A stretch of 64,000 nt of DNA, from NCBI GenBank assembly GCA_964036195.1, contig OZ038460.1, forward strand, positions 19,927,526 to 19,991,525. Direction: 5' to 3'. Position 1 is the stretch's first letter, and each line of letters opens with the position of its first letter. Below the pieces are notes generated by a model that saw only the letters and a program-made list of their open reading frames with translations, did no database searches and was not told where the DNA came from. The DNA is from Sphaerolaimus hirsutus (taxonomy: Eukaryota > Nematoda > Chromadorea > Monhysterida > Sphaerolaimidae). Positions 33,500 to 45,059 of this stretch are shown piece by piece. The position numbers and the translations under genes are program-made.

Positions 33500-33941
33500 A
33501 CATGTTATCTGTTGAGTGCTGTATTATTAAGTGACACATTACTTATTACCTGTTATGTACTGCACATAGGTTGTCTGTTAGTGCAGTGCATTTTCACTAT
33601 TTAAGAAACCATGTGTAATCCATGTTAGAGGGCTATGCAGTAGATTTAGGTGTTTCACTGGTGATATAAAAGCAGCCCTTGTTGTCTGTTAGATCAGTTG
33701 TGCACCAAGCCAACTCAATTGTTCTAGGCTGTTACTTAGGCACTCAATAGTGCTGTCTATTTGCGCACCTACGGATTTGCATATGAAGCGGTAGTTTGGA
33801 GTAGAATTACATCATCGTGGTGAAGGTGTAAGACGGGCATAGGAAACGAGGTTTGACTCGACGCACTCATCTTGTCTTCTCTCTTCAGCCTTTCAACTTT
33901 CTAGCAAGCGTAGCTACACGGCCAAGCTCACGCTTGTAACA
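33500..33941 (+). promoter_or_regulatory. Gypsy-1 5' LTR/leader (left edge uncertain)
   Basis: A TATA box (TATAAA, 33665-33670) is followed about 30 bp later by GATCAGTTGTGC, a plausible initiator. The region precedes the Gypsy-1 gag directly and ends GCTTGTAACA before TGGTGATTG, a possible primer-binding site. No matching 3' LTR was found at the other end of Gypsy-1, so the exact LTR borders cannot be set. Confidence 0.4.
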
Positions 33942-33947
33942 TGGTGA

Positions 33948-35524
33948 TTGTACTTTGATTCAACCTGGGCACCTGAGACTACTCGAGCTGCAACGACAAC
34001 GCCCCGGGACACAGCTTCGACACCATGTGCGGCCACCCTGGCGACAGACGGCACAATGTTCCACTCGCCACGGCAGGCAGCCGACGATCGCCAACAGCAG
34101 CCGCAGATGAGCTACGGGAAACACCTGATCTCCTTCACGCGCGACGAACTGGCGGCTATGCTGAATGAATGGGCCGACGCCGTGCCCCCAAACAAGACGG
34201 CAATCCTGAATGTCCTTTCCAGATCGTCCAACTGGCGAAACCGGAGTGGCCGATTCCACCGGCACCGGTGCAACTACGCCCAGCGGTTCTGGTCAAGAAA
34301 GTGCTGCGCCTCGTTGACGAGCACTTCAAGGTGACAAAGGACGTCACTATCACGCTGCAGGACCCTACTACGGTGGATACAGACGACAAAGGTGACGTTG
34401 ATGCAGAATCGGAAACGGAATGCGCCATGACACCCCCATCACCCGTGCGGATGTCGTCAGCCGCGGCGTCGCCTGGACAACCTCCGATGGGCACCCAGTG
34501 CAGACGAGTGACCAGAACACCACCGCCAGCGGTCAGCAAGCATGATCGCAGCCGACACGACTGCGATTCGTCGTCCGACCAGCGGTACGAAAAACGCTTT
34601 GCAGACGTCAACAAGATAGTCGACACCCAGCAAAAAAAGCTAGCACAGCTCCAACTAGAAATGCGTGCCATGGTGGCGGCGTCAAGCACGCCATCGGCCC
34701 AGCCCCCACTGGCACATGCAGATGCATGGGAACTAGAGTCAGAGGAGCGCCTGGCGCTGATCGCCGATGGGCCCCTGTTGTTCCGTCTGGTGCAGTATGT
34801 CAACACGTTTGTGACGGTCGACACGGAGGGGCTGCAGCCGCTTATCGATGCACACGCGGCATTGACGTGACACGACAAAGTGGGCGCCTGGGCGGTACCG
34901 GGTATGGCGGCGAAGCTACCCAAGTTCAATGGGGAGCCACTTGGGGCAAGTGGCTCGTTCAAGCACTGGCTTCACATGGCGACGTTATACGCCCTTAACG
35001 TCCCGGACCCACAGCAGCAAATGTTTTGGACAACAGTGTTTGCGCAGGCTTTGCAGGGCAAAGCGCAGAAGCAGTACCTGTCAGTGCGCATGGAAAAGCG
35101 CTACAATGTCCTCTATGTGATCAACTGGTTGGCCAGCGTCTACAGGCTGGACCACTGGATCTACTCCGTGGCGGACTGGTACAGCCTGCAGGCGAAATCA
35201 AGCGACTCTGTAGCGGACCTGTATGCCAACTTGTGCGCCACGTTCCACCACATCAGCGATAACATTCCTGACCGCGGAAGGGAACGCATGATCAGTGACA
35301 AATTGTTCACGAAGGTCCACAAGTTGCTGCCAAAGGCATGCTGGTACCTGTGGAGGGACCGTTGGCAAGAAGGCACGTGCACGTTAGACGTGGCCATTTT
35401 GAAAATGGATATGGCGCGGGAGGAGGACACGCGCAACAGAACGCCACAGCAGGAGGCCTGGCAACTACCAAGCAGAGATGGCCGACCGTGGCGGTGGCCA
35501 CAAGGGCAGCGACAGGCGGGATGA
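33948..35524 (+). pseudogene. gag: Gypsy-1 gag (frameshifted, one in-frame stop)
   Basis: Structural protein of a Ty3/Gypsy retrotransposon, which would form the cytoplasmic particle. The N-terminal part opens in one frame from about 33948 and must shift near 34190 into the frame used to 35524. That frame has a TGA at 34868-34870. The block 34911-35440 has a retrotransposon capsid look (KFNGEPLGASGSFKHW near its start, then helical Trp/Leu-rich sequence). Another shift near 35480 is needed to reach the protease region. The whole tract is markedly GC-rich relative to its surroundings. Confidence 0.65.
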
Positions 35525-36073
35525 GAAATGGGCCAAAAGGGGTTTGTGGCAGAGAACGACAGTTCCGCCAGCACAGTGCAGACCCGGGCGACCCATGCTC
35601 GACCCGCGCACGTACAAGGGCCCAATCTGCACTAGCCATTGGCACTGCTCCCCGCAGCCCCCTACCTCATCGGACTGCTTTATTAACCCCCGATCTGCCA
35701 AGTACCAGCCGGAGCGGCTCCAGAACGTCAAAGACAACCTGAAGTGGCTGGGAAAGACGGAAGAAGACGCCAAAAAGACGATGGCGCAAGCTTGTTGGGA
35801 AATGGGAATTGCCTTGGATGGCACTCGCCAGGCTAGCCGCAGCACAGTCCTGGCAGAAAGTAGCCAGGAGGAGGAGGCCGATCCTGACCCAAATGACATA
35901 GATGAATTTGACTGGTGGCCTGTCGCATCAGGGGTGAGGACCAGCATGGACACAGATGCAGGCCACAGCAGCGCCAGGACAAATACAGTGGCTGATCCAG
36001 TGGCAACGATCCATTTCATGGGATTCCCGATCAAGGGACAAATCGACACAGGCTGCAATATTGGCCTGTTCAT
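35478..36073 (+). pseudogene. Gypsy-1 gag end and protease start
   Basis: Open frame that continues the element after gag. It contains a Cys/His cluster (CTSHWHCSPQPPTSSDC), an acidic linker, and the aspartic protease signature IDTGCNIG at about 36042-36065. The reading is cut at 36073 by the hAT-like insertion, inside the protease domain, so no functional protease can be made from this copy. Confidence 0.6.
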
Positions 36074-37429
36074 TAGGGTGTCAAAAAATTTTTTTTACGG
36101 AAAACGGAAAACGGAAAGGTAAAATTTTTTCACTTTACGGAAAACGGAAAATGGAAAGGTAAAAAAAAATTTCTGCCGGAAAACGGAAAACGGAAAGGTA
36201 AAAAAATTTCACTCAGCGGAAAACGGAAAACGGAAAGGTAAAAAAAATTGTCGGCCGGAAAACGGAAAAATGAAATGCCGGAAAACGGAAAACGGAAAGC
36301 AAATATTTCACAGAAACAGAAAAAATAAAGTGAAATTAGCACGGTAATAGGAGGACCAATTACAACACCATTAGCACTGGGCCTACTCCTGAGGTTCAGG
36401 GCAGGCAATCTAGCATTAATTGCTGATATTGAAAAGGCATTTTTGCAAATAGGATTGCATGACCAAGCTAGAGACCACACATGATTTTTCTGGCTGAAAG
36501 ATGCCTCAAAACCAGTAACTGAAAATAAAATAATAGTACTTCGTTTTAAACGTGTACTGTTTGGACTTGTCTGCAGCCCAGCAATTTTGGGAGCAGTCAT
36601 AAAATACCATTTAAATGTGACAATAAACAACATGAATGAATATGAAGAAAATGAAGGGGAATGAAACCAGTTGGTGATGATAATAAACAACATTTACGTC
36701 AATAACTTCATCATGAGTGTCACAAATGAAGTTGAAGCTTCAGAACTATATTACAAAGTCAAAGCTTTATTTAACCAATGTTCTATGAAAATGGGGGAAT
36801 GGCTGTCAAACTCCAGATCAGTCATGAATGAAATAGCAGAAAACAACAGGAGTCCAAAGGTGAATAAAATTGTTGCAGTAATGGGCATGAAAAAAAATCA
36901 CCAAACGGACATGCTGGCAATATCAACACCAAAATTGCAAATTGACAGCATCACAACACCAACCAGACAAAACTTGAATAAATCATTGGTGTCAGCATAT
37001 GACCCAATTGGGTTCACAGCACCTGTTTCACTGACCCTGAAATCCCAGTTGTCAATGCTGCTCCAAGAGACAAAAACAACACAATGGGATGAGCCAATCG
37101 AAGATAAATATAGATTGTAAAAACAATGGAAACATGCCAGAAAACTGAAAATTGAGCCAGAAAATGGAAAAATGGCCTGGTAAAACGGAAACGGAAAGGT
37201 AAAAATTTTTCAGCCGGAAAACGGAAAAATGGGCCAGAAAAACGGAAACGGAAAGGTAAAAAATTTTCAGCTGCCGGAAAACGGAAAACGGAAAGGTAAA
37301 AAATTTTTGGCTGCCGGAATACGGAAAACGGAAAGGTAAAAATTTTTTGGCTGCCGGAAAACGGAAAGGTAAAAAATTTTCCTGCGGAAAGGCGGAAACG
37401 GAAAACAGAAACGGAAATTTGACACCCTA
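36074..37429 (+). mobile_element. hAT-like element carrying a BEL RT fragment
   Basis: Perfect 12-bp inverted ends, TAGGGTGTCAAA and TTTGACACCCTA, and a perfect 8-bp duplication CTGTTCAT (36066-36073 and 37430-37437). Both arms are arrays of CGGAAAACGGAAAGGTAAAA-type units, as in the 2177-2804 copy. The centre (36330-37120) is not family sequence but a retroelement fragment, described separately. The element splits the Gypsy-1 protease. Confidence 0.8.
36344..37120 (+). pseudogene. BEL/Pao-type reverse transcriptase fragment
   Basis: One frame with two internal TGA stops (36482 and 36662). It reads the RT palm blocks of BEL/Pao elements: ADIEKAFLQIGLHD, then RVLFGLVCSPAILGAVIKYHLN, then NIYVNNFIMSV at the active-site position (YVNN instead of YVDD/YVDN), and later SAYDPIGFTAPV. 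The same order and wording occur in the BEL element at 43720-56299, but the sequence is clearly a different family. There is no gag, RNase H, integrase or LTR. It is decayed and noncatalytic. Confidence 0.75.
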
Positions 37430-39646
37430 CTGTTCATCGAGGACACGGTGCTCGAGGACATCTGGGCGAAAGCGGGCATGGATGCACAGGCAGAACGGGC
37501 AAAGTATAGGGTTTACCCCTACCCAAGCGTGCGCACGTCAGGCGTGGCGATCCCAGCCAAGCATCTGCGGATCTACAACATGGCGGTGAGCCATCAGACC
37601 CCAGATGGGCAGTGGCACGAAGCTACCCTGCCAGCCATCGTCAAACTGATGAAATATTTACCCCCATCCAACCCGCTGCTGCTGGGCCAGGCTGCAATTT
37701 GGGGCGAACTGCAAATTGTGTGTGATGCACATGCGGAAGTGGACCGCCTTGACAAGCATTTCAAGCAGCTTGGCGGTGCCATGAACACACAAGTACACGA
37801 GTCCGGCTGCAGCCTGCGAACGGCGGACGTACATGTTATCGAGTCTACAGTGATCCCGGCAGGCGAGCGCCAGCAGATTTTGGTCGGCACAGATAAAGCG
37901 GCGGGCATGCCAGAAGCCAGCAAGGATAATCCTGCTGTTGCCTATGCATTGGACCCGTACACACATGGAGAGGGCGGTGAACTGGTGGAGTTTGTGCCGG
38001 GCATTACATGCAATACAGCATTTCACCCAAAGAGCAACTGGCTGCACGACCCCAGTTTCGCACTTTGTGTTGTGAATCGAACGGCCCTTGACCAGTTCCT
38101 GCCCGCTGACACCAAAGTGGCAGAGGTTTTCGAATGTGATCGATCTTTGTGTGAGGACACGTCCGACACAACGGTGGTGCGCGGCACTTTGGAATTGCTG
38201 ACCCCGCTACCTCCAGCCACTGAACACATTCCAGACACGCGGCCGCTGACTGCGGAGGAGGAGGCACACATACAGCAAGTGTGGAGTCGCCTGCCAGCAG
38301 ACAGCGCCACCGCTTTGCCATCCGACTTAAAGGACAAATTCAAACGACTCCTGGCACGACGCAGGGGCCTGTTTTCTCTAATGGAGTACAACATCAGCAA
38401 GACGCAGGTCACCAAGCACAAAATCACACTAATACCTGGCGCTGAGCCAGTGAAGTGTGCAGCCAGATTCAAGTCGCCCCCGAAACGTGCATTTGTGTGG
38501 CGGACAGTTGACGAGATGCTGAAAAAGGGCCTGATTGTGCCCTCCTCGTCGCCATGGGTGTTTCCACTCGTCATCGTGCCAAAGGGCAAGGACGATTATC
38601 GCCTATGCCTTGACTTCCGCAAACTGAACAAGTTGACAGTGTGGGATGCATACCCGCTGCCACGAATAGCCGACATGTTCCAGCAGATGAGTGGGTGGGC
38701 TATTTTTTCCACAATGGACGCCTCGTTTGACTACTACAATGTGACAATTGCTGACCTGGCCACTCGCGATATGGTTACATTCTTGTGCAGCCACGGCCAG
38801 TACTCTTACACTCGGATGCCGCTGGGCCTAAAAAATGTGGGCGCCAGTTTCCAGAGGCTCATGGACTGCGTGATTGCCGGGCTGAACCAGGAACCTGAGC
38901 GACCTGTCTTCTATGCGTACATAGACAACTGCCTGGTGGCCAGCAATGACCCCAGGGAACATTTCACGCATTTGGTCCAGCTTTTCGACTGCCTGCAGTG
39001 GGCGGGCATCCGACTGAAGCCGGAAAAGTGTCAATTTTTCTGCAAGGAAGTCAAGTTTCTGGGGTTTGAGCTCAGCCAGGACGGCATCGCCCCGAAACGG
39101 TGCAATGTGTCGGTGATTGTGGACATGCCCACACCGACCACAAAGCAGCACATCAAGACATTCCTGGGAAAAGCCGGCTACTTCAGCCAGCACATCCCCA
39201 GTTATCATCGACTCGCAGCGCCACTAAATGCGCTAGCGAAGGGCACCTATAGGGTGAATGGGGTGGATTCCATTCCCGCATTTGACCAGTGGTCGGACGA
39301 AGCACAAGATGTGTATCACATGCTAAAGCACCGGCTGAGCACTGCGCCAGTACTAGCGCATCCGGACTGCACCAAGCCGTATTACCTATATATGGACCCG
39401 TGTGATTACGGCCTTGGCGCAGTTCTGATGCAACAGCATGGCGACAATCTGCGCCCAGTTTCATATGTGTCAAAGCGACTACCCACGACACACAAGAAAT
39501 GGTCAACCATCAAGAAAGAAGCCCTCGCCTGCACGTGGGCGCTGGATAACCTTGGCAACTTTATCGACAGCCAGAAAGTCATTGTGCACACCGACCACAA
39601 GGCGCTTGTGACAGCGCTTGTCAAACCAGCACAAGGAAATATTTAA
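37430..39646 (+). pseudogene. pol: Gypsy-1 pol: protease end, reverse transcriptase, RNase H
   Basis: About 730 codons open until TAA at 39644. RT blocks are clear: DYRLCLDFRKLNKLTVWDAYPLP, the SHGQYSYTRMPLGLKN region, and the active-site box at 38915-38929, which reads YIDN instead of YIDD. RNase H follows (YMDPCDYGLGAVLMQQ, then HTDHKALV near the end). The order protease-RT-RNase H-integrase is that of Ty3/Gypsy. The Asp-to-Asn change in the catalytic box and the stop before integrase point to an inactive copy. Confidence 0.75.
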
Positions 39647-40998
39647 CGGTGGACACATCGGTGGGCAGTGCGCCTGTCGCTGAAAGATCTGGTCATCGAG
39701 TACTGCCCGGGCGAGCACAATGTTGTAGCAGACGCGCTGAGCAGGAACCCAATTGACGATCTGGACCAGGCATCTTTTCAGCGAGCCAGCGAAATAATTT
39801 GCGTCCCACTAGAGAAACTGTGTCCACACATGGCACAATCCACGTCACACGAGACTGATTGGGCGGCAGCCCAGGAACACGATGCCTTGATTTCAAAGTG
39901 GAAAACGCAGATCAAGGCAGGCACTTTGGGACCAGCCCAATTTGCCTGCAGGGACAATATTGTGTACTGCCGCGGCATTTCCGGCTTAGTACCAATCGCA
40001 CCGAAACACATGCGCAAATCGATGTTGCAAAAAGCGCTCGCAGGACTGACGGGAACACATGGCGGGGTCGAACGCACGATGCAGCGACTGTGTCGCCACT
40101 GCGCATGGCCGGGTATGCGACCGGACGTGGCGGCATTCATAGCGAACTGCCATATATGCAAGCTGACCAAAGATGCGCAGCGACACTGTGTAAGCCCGCT
40201 TTTCCCGGTCGAACCAGGAACCCAACCATGGGCAAAAGTAGCGGCAGACACAACCCCGATGCCAGAATTTTGAAGCTATCGGCACCTGCTGGTGCTGATC
40301 GACTATTTGACGAGAGCGGTGGTGCTGGCGCCACTGCGACAACTGACAGCAAAACAAGTCACGTCCGCGGTCAAGCGCGGCTTGATTTTCCAGTTTGGTC
40401 CACTGCAAGAGTTCATAAGTGACAATGGCACCAAATTCGCCAACAAAGACATGGAAGCGCTGGCAGAAAAGTGGGGTTTCAAATTATGATGAACTACCCC
40501 GTACCACTCGCAGTCGAACGGCCTGGCTGAGCGTGCTATTCGAAGCGTCGAACAGCTGACTCGACAATGGTCGGCCCATAATGCGGGTTCACGCGACTGG
40601 CCGGCAGCGCTACTGGAAATTGCTCTGCACATGAATGTTGCGTACAATCGGGATGTTGCGCACCCACCATTTGAACTGTTGTTTGGGTACTTACCATCCC
40701 TCTTGGAGGGGGTGGGGCTCGACAAAACCACAAACGACCCAACTCGACCTGACTCGACTCAATTTGACTCGACTCGACTCGACGTGACTCAACCCGATTC
40801 ACAACCAAAACCAAACTCAACCATAGGCCCCCCCAGCAGTAACACATGACTCAAAGCAAAATTGCGGGCACTCAGTGCCAGGTTCCCACAACTTACCCAG
40901 CGTCTGGGTGAACTGGGCAAATTGTGGCGAAAAGCTCGCACATGCCTTGAAAATGCACAAGCACGGTACAAGGCAGCATGTGATAAGAAAGTGTTGTG
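39647..40998 (+). pseudogene. pol: Gypsy-1 pol: integrase, with stops and an insert
   Basis: Continuation after the stop at 39644. The N-terminal zinc-binding region survives partly (GTHGGVERTMQRLCRHC and CHICKL). The catalytic core keeps Asp (AADTTPM), Asp (SDNGTKF) and Glu (LAERAIRS). Stops interrupt it at 40271 and 40486-40491. A CTCGA-rich tract of about 125 bp (40727-40853) separates LLFGYLPSLLE from the lysine/arginine-rich C-terminal part that ends near 40998. I found no matching 3' LTR afterwards. Confidence 0.65.
40727..40853. repeat. ACTCGACTCGA-rich insert
   Basis: Microsatellite-like CTCGA pentamers framed by G-rich (GGGGGTGGGGC) and C-rich (GGCCCCCCC) ends, inside the integrase C-terminus of Gypsy-1. 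Possibly a tiny transposon, but no target duplication is clear. Confidence 0.45.
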
Positions 40999-41166
40999 AT
41001 GCACCGATTTAGTGACTTCTTGTGAAATGAGAAACTTTGTGAATCCTCTTGTGTGATATAAATGTGATAGTAAACGTATACGCGAGCAGCGTTTGGGACA
41101 AATAAAAGCTATAAAGCTCTGACCAAAACAGATATATGTGTAGTCAACACATGGTGGACGAGCAGG
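40992..41166 (+). mobile_element. LTR and primer-binding site of a second Gypsy copy
   Basis: An LTR-like stretch starting TGTTGTGATG and ending in CA at 41151, with AATAAAAGC near 41101. It is directly followed by TGGTGGACGAGCAGG (41152-41166), complementary to the 3' end of tRNA-Ala. The same site occurs at 17218 and 42034. A primer site after an LTR marks a 5' LTR, so this is the start of another element and not the end of Gypsy-1. Confidence 0.55.
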
Positions 41167-41282
41167 CATCACTACCCTTTCAAACTTTGTTTGCTAAGGG
41201 GTGGTGGTGTAGAGCTCTGATCTTTGTTGCCTGCGTGATATCTGTCTGTGACCCCAAACAGCTAAGTCATTTCTCAATTGAA

Positions 41283-41924
41283 ATGTCCAAACCGCCGCCC
41301 GCAAATACAAATTTGAACGTTCCGGGTGAAATGCCATTGGGCAATGAACGAACTACTCAAAATCAAACAAATGGCACATTGCCACATTCAAGTGTACAAA
41401 ATGCCGCTACAGGCACCATGCACAACGAACAAACGGAAACTGGCAACTTGCCACACACAAGTGTATCAAACGCCGCCACAGGCGTAACACTTAACGAACA
41501 CATGGAGAACGATGGCGAGACACAACAAACAAACGTTCACGATGACAGTATTGGCGTCGCAGCCATAGATGCGTCATTTTCGTTGTCTAACGTTGACTTG
41601 GCCACAAACACCGGGGCAGAAACGATTATCGGAGGAACCGGAACAGTTACGAACGTCACACATGTTGCAAATGTGATCCCATTGTTGACAACTATAGTAC
41701 AAACTGCCGCTTCGTTGCTCACAACAACCACAACCACCTGTTATGGGAACAGTAGAATGACAACTAGGTCAACTAATCCACTCCGCACGGAAAATTCTCG
41801 AGAGTTTTTCGAACGAAATGCTTTACAGTTGAGACAGCATGCACCAGATGCATATATGCACCGACACCAAAGTTCAACAATGCCACATGCACTGTTAGAT
41901 CCACGATGTGTGATGTCATTGTGA
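41283..41924 (+). pseudogene. gag: Truncated gag N-terminus of a Gypsy-B relative
   Basis: It opens at ATG 41283 (MSKPPPANTNLNVPGEMPLG) and reads a low-complexity Asn/Thr/Ala-rich region with two near-repeats (LPHSSVQNAATG and LPHTSVSNAATG). This style is like the N-terminus of the Gypsy-B gag that follows but is not the same sequence. It has no capsid or nucleocapsid part. It ends at TGA 41922, where the next LTR begins, so it is a truncated copy. Confidence 0.5.
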
Positions 41925-42031
41925 CAATGTCTTTTCCTGTAAATGATCTATGTAAATCTGATATACCAGTAATCAGTACGATGCGACAGCCTAATAAACG
42001 CGACTACAACAACATCAACACTGCATTAACA
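41909..42031 (+). mobile_element. Gypsy-B 5' LTR (left edge uncertain)
   Basis: It contains GATGCGACAGCCTAATAAAC with an AATAAA signal, also found in the relic at 17125-17215, and ends AACA before a 2-bp spacer. The primer-binding site TGGTGGACGAGCAG follows at 42034-42047. The length and start are uncertain because no 3' LTR is visible for comparison. Confidence 0.5.
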
Positions 42032-42033
42032 GA

Positions 42034-42047
42034 TGGTGGACGAGCAG
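42034..42047 (+). promoter_or_regulatory. Gypsy-B primer-binding site (tRNA-Ala type)
   Basis: TGGTGGACGAGCAG, complementary to CCA, A73, a 3' acceptor strand with T at position 70, and the start of the T-stem. The identical 14-mer follows two other LTRs in this window. Position 70 as T (G3-U70 pair) is specific to tRNA-Ala, so minus-strand DNA synthesis is probably primed by tRNA-Ala. Confidence 0.6.
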
Positions 42048-42090
42048 CACTCGCAGCTGCAGTCTTTTTTTAAAGACACGTTGCACGTCA

Positions 42091-43719
42091 ATGACATCTA
42101 AAAAAACTTTTTCCACCCGTAAGGGTGATGCCACTGAAAACAGTGATGCCATCATTCATGATGATGCTACCATTCATGGTAATGCCACTGCTCATAGTGA
42201 TGCCACCAATTTCGGTGATGCTACCAATATTGGTAATGCCACTAATAGTGATGCCGCAAATAGAGATAGCGATGCCACACCTGTGTGTGATGATACCACT
42301 CTTTTGAGTGATGCCGCTGATAGCGATGCCGTGCAAGAACACGATGCTACCATTCATGGTAATGCCACCAAATTATTGGGTGATGCCTGTTCTACAGAAG
42401 ATACCTCCAGGTATATGTTGAATACCACCACATCTGGTGATGCCGCCACTGCAGGCGAAGAAACAAATAACCTGTCGGCCTTTGCGGCCATGGCTTCTAG
42501 AATAATGTTGGGAAAAAACCACCCATTGGTGAAACAAGGAAATCATCCCTTAATTTCAAACCACACGAGAAGTAAAATGCCCTCTACTACGCCCTCGGGA
42601 GTTACGGACGCGGAATTCTGGAGTAGTAAATATGCGGAATTAGCGCAGAATTCTAGAAAATCAACCCCACAAACACAACCGGAACTGAGACGCAGTAGCA
42701 CGGACAGAAATTCCGTCCCGGTAGCACAAGTAACCACAAATTTTCCATCGCCGACCAAAAGTACAATCCTGATGGATCAGGTCACGAATTTAGTCGAACA
42801 GCTACAATTGAACATGACACGAATGTTTTCAAAACAAATGCATGACATGGAACAAATGTCGATGAGATTGTATGAAGAACAAAAATCCACAGCTCAGGTT
42901 ATGGATCTCCGGCTCTCAGAGCTAGAAAATCACATGGCAATCGTCACGGACCAGGTAGCGATGTTATCGTCCTCAACATTGCCCAATTACGAAAGTTCTG
43001 GAAAAAAAGGGACTAGGGCGCCAGAAACCATCAGGTTCCAACCATTATCCCAACAGGAAATAACCCCAGTCACCCCAGTAGTTTCAAATGGCTCAGAACC
43101 CTCTTTGATTATGGGAACACCATTACCCACTCTTCTACACACCATCCCAGTTTTTAAAGGAGAAAATCAACACTTTAAGGATTGGAAAGAAACTGTTGAC
43201 CAACATTTGTTCATGTTGCCGCAGGGTAGTGTCACCCAGTTCTGGAACATCATTTTCAGGGTAAAACTAGAAGGATCTGCGAAAGAACTATTTAAGTCCT
43301 TCACCAAAGAACAAAAAGCAGATTATGAATTTGTGCTGACAGAGTTGGAAACAACCTACAAAACGCATGGCCTGAGGCTGCCAGTGGACAAATGGGAAAA
43401 GTTAACACAATTTGATGATGAATCATGCATAAAATTTTGCACCAGGATAATGAGCAAAGTGCCAAATGAATACATCAAGTTATTACCAGATGAGCAAAGA
43501 AAACCTTTGATCCTAATGCGTTTGCTCAGGGGGATTCAATTAGACCGATTTGACAAAAATGTGATTTTTGACATTCACCTAAAAATCCAAAATGGCGAAA
43601 TCATTGAACCTAGACATGCCGCACAAATGCTGGATGAGTACCTCTTTAATCTGGAGCGGCTAGGTTACAAAGCCAAAAAGAAATTGGGAACAGAAAACAA
43701 AACTTTTTCAAACAACCAG
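42091..43719 (+). CDS. gag: Gypsy-B gag, first part (split by BEL insertion)
   Basis: 543 codons from ATG 42091 up to the BEL target site. The first 110 residues are a low-complexity repeat of Asp/Asn-Ala-Thr triplets separated by two or three residues, coded by GATGCCAC-type DNA repeats. A hydrophilic linker follows, then a capsid-like helical domain from about 43144 (IPVFKGENQHFKDWKETVDQ) to about 43690. The frame continues in phase at 56305 after the BEL element, where the zinc knuckle is encoded. There are no stops or shifts in this part. Role: particle assembly in the cytoplasm. The ORF reads on into the LTR to 43851, but that is not original. Confidence 0.75.
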
Positions 43720-45017
43720 TGTGATGAAGCCACCGAAATCAGCGTCTTCTACCACCGAATCCGGCAACTCCAAGACCGTAGTAAGAAACGGCCTTTAGAG
43801 TGGTTGATTTCCCGTTGTAGCCGAACGTCCACTTGTCGACAGCCAGGTTGAGTTTATTTCGTAGTTGTGTGTTGAGAAAGGGGGTTCGAATTGTTTCAGG
43901 TACTTTATTTGATCAGATACAGCCAAATATAAAAGCGCAAAGCCTAGCGAGCTTCCTAGTCGAAGTTTCTATCGCTAGCTTATTTTCGTTCAGAAGCTTG
44001 GGGTCCGCAGACTGAAGTAAAAACTCTCAAAGTAGCTAAGACACGGAAATCACGTATAGAAAAACAGCTACAGTAATTTCCTAATACAAATGCACAAATA
44101 AGACATAAATGCAACAAATAAACACATCTAGCCGAAACAGTTGCCTTATACTGCGCGTGCATACATTCAAATAATTATGGTAAAGAAATACCAGGTACAA
44201 ATTGGGCTAATGGAAAAACTATTAATCTTGAGGCGCGAAGTCGGCAAACTCGGCCGATTTACTAATTTGCTTCAATTTGTCAGAAAACATTGACGCACAT
44301 TGGAACTAATAAATTAGGGTTTGAAACTGTAAATAGTAGTGCAAATGTTCCTAATGACGTAAATAGAATAAGGTATATTCAACATGATAATAATAATCAC
44401 TTCCTGGAAACGTATGTTGAATAGTCTAGCAAATTGGGACTTATTTGAGGTAAATGGGTATTGTAATTGAGCAGAGTTTATAATATATTCAATTGAGCAA
44501 GGTATTATAATTATTAAGTAAATATAAATAGTTGTGAACAGGGTTATGACAATTATACCTATGCGAAGGGCTTTGTAAAGTAAATGCTAGTTGCACGCAG
44601 GGCACCATTTCTCTATTAGGACGCTGGCCTAGATAATTACGCAGCACGTAAATATTTACAAGATTTGACTTTTGTAAATTGCAAGTAAACTATGCAAATG
44701 TATGTATAATCATGATCAGAAAATTACGGCGAGTTGAATGAGCCTAATTTTATATTAATACACCTAATGATAACATATTTGACCTTTTAACCTAAACATT
44801 CCACATAAACCTATCAATAACTTATAGAGCACTTTCCTAATCGAATATTCTCCATGGGTAAATAATATAGTGCAGGAAATACAATTTGATATTTTGCGTG
44901 GTAAATAAATATAGTGCATGAAAAGTAAAATAGTGCAAATAAGTAAATGTGCGAATATGAGCCTAATTATCAATTCTCTGTATTTCTTTATCCATCCATT
45001 TTGCCACGGTCAGCACA
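43720..45017 (-). repeat. BEL 3' LTR
   Basis: 1298 bp. Relative to the element it is the downstream LTR. Starts TGTGATGAAGCC and ends GGTCAGCACA on the plus strand. Short open frames in it also occur in the other LTR and are not genes. Confidence 0.95.
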
Positions 45018-45059
45018 CTCCGGGCGGAAGAGTTGCTGCACCCCGTTGTTGCAGCAACG

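Noticed and set aside
34156..36073. Minus-strand frames of 100-270 codons opposite Gypsy-1 gag
   Set aside because: GC-rich coding DNA often has open antisense frames; the plus strand has recognisable gag and protease motifs.
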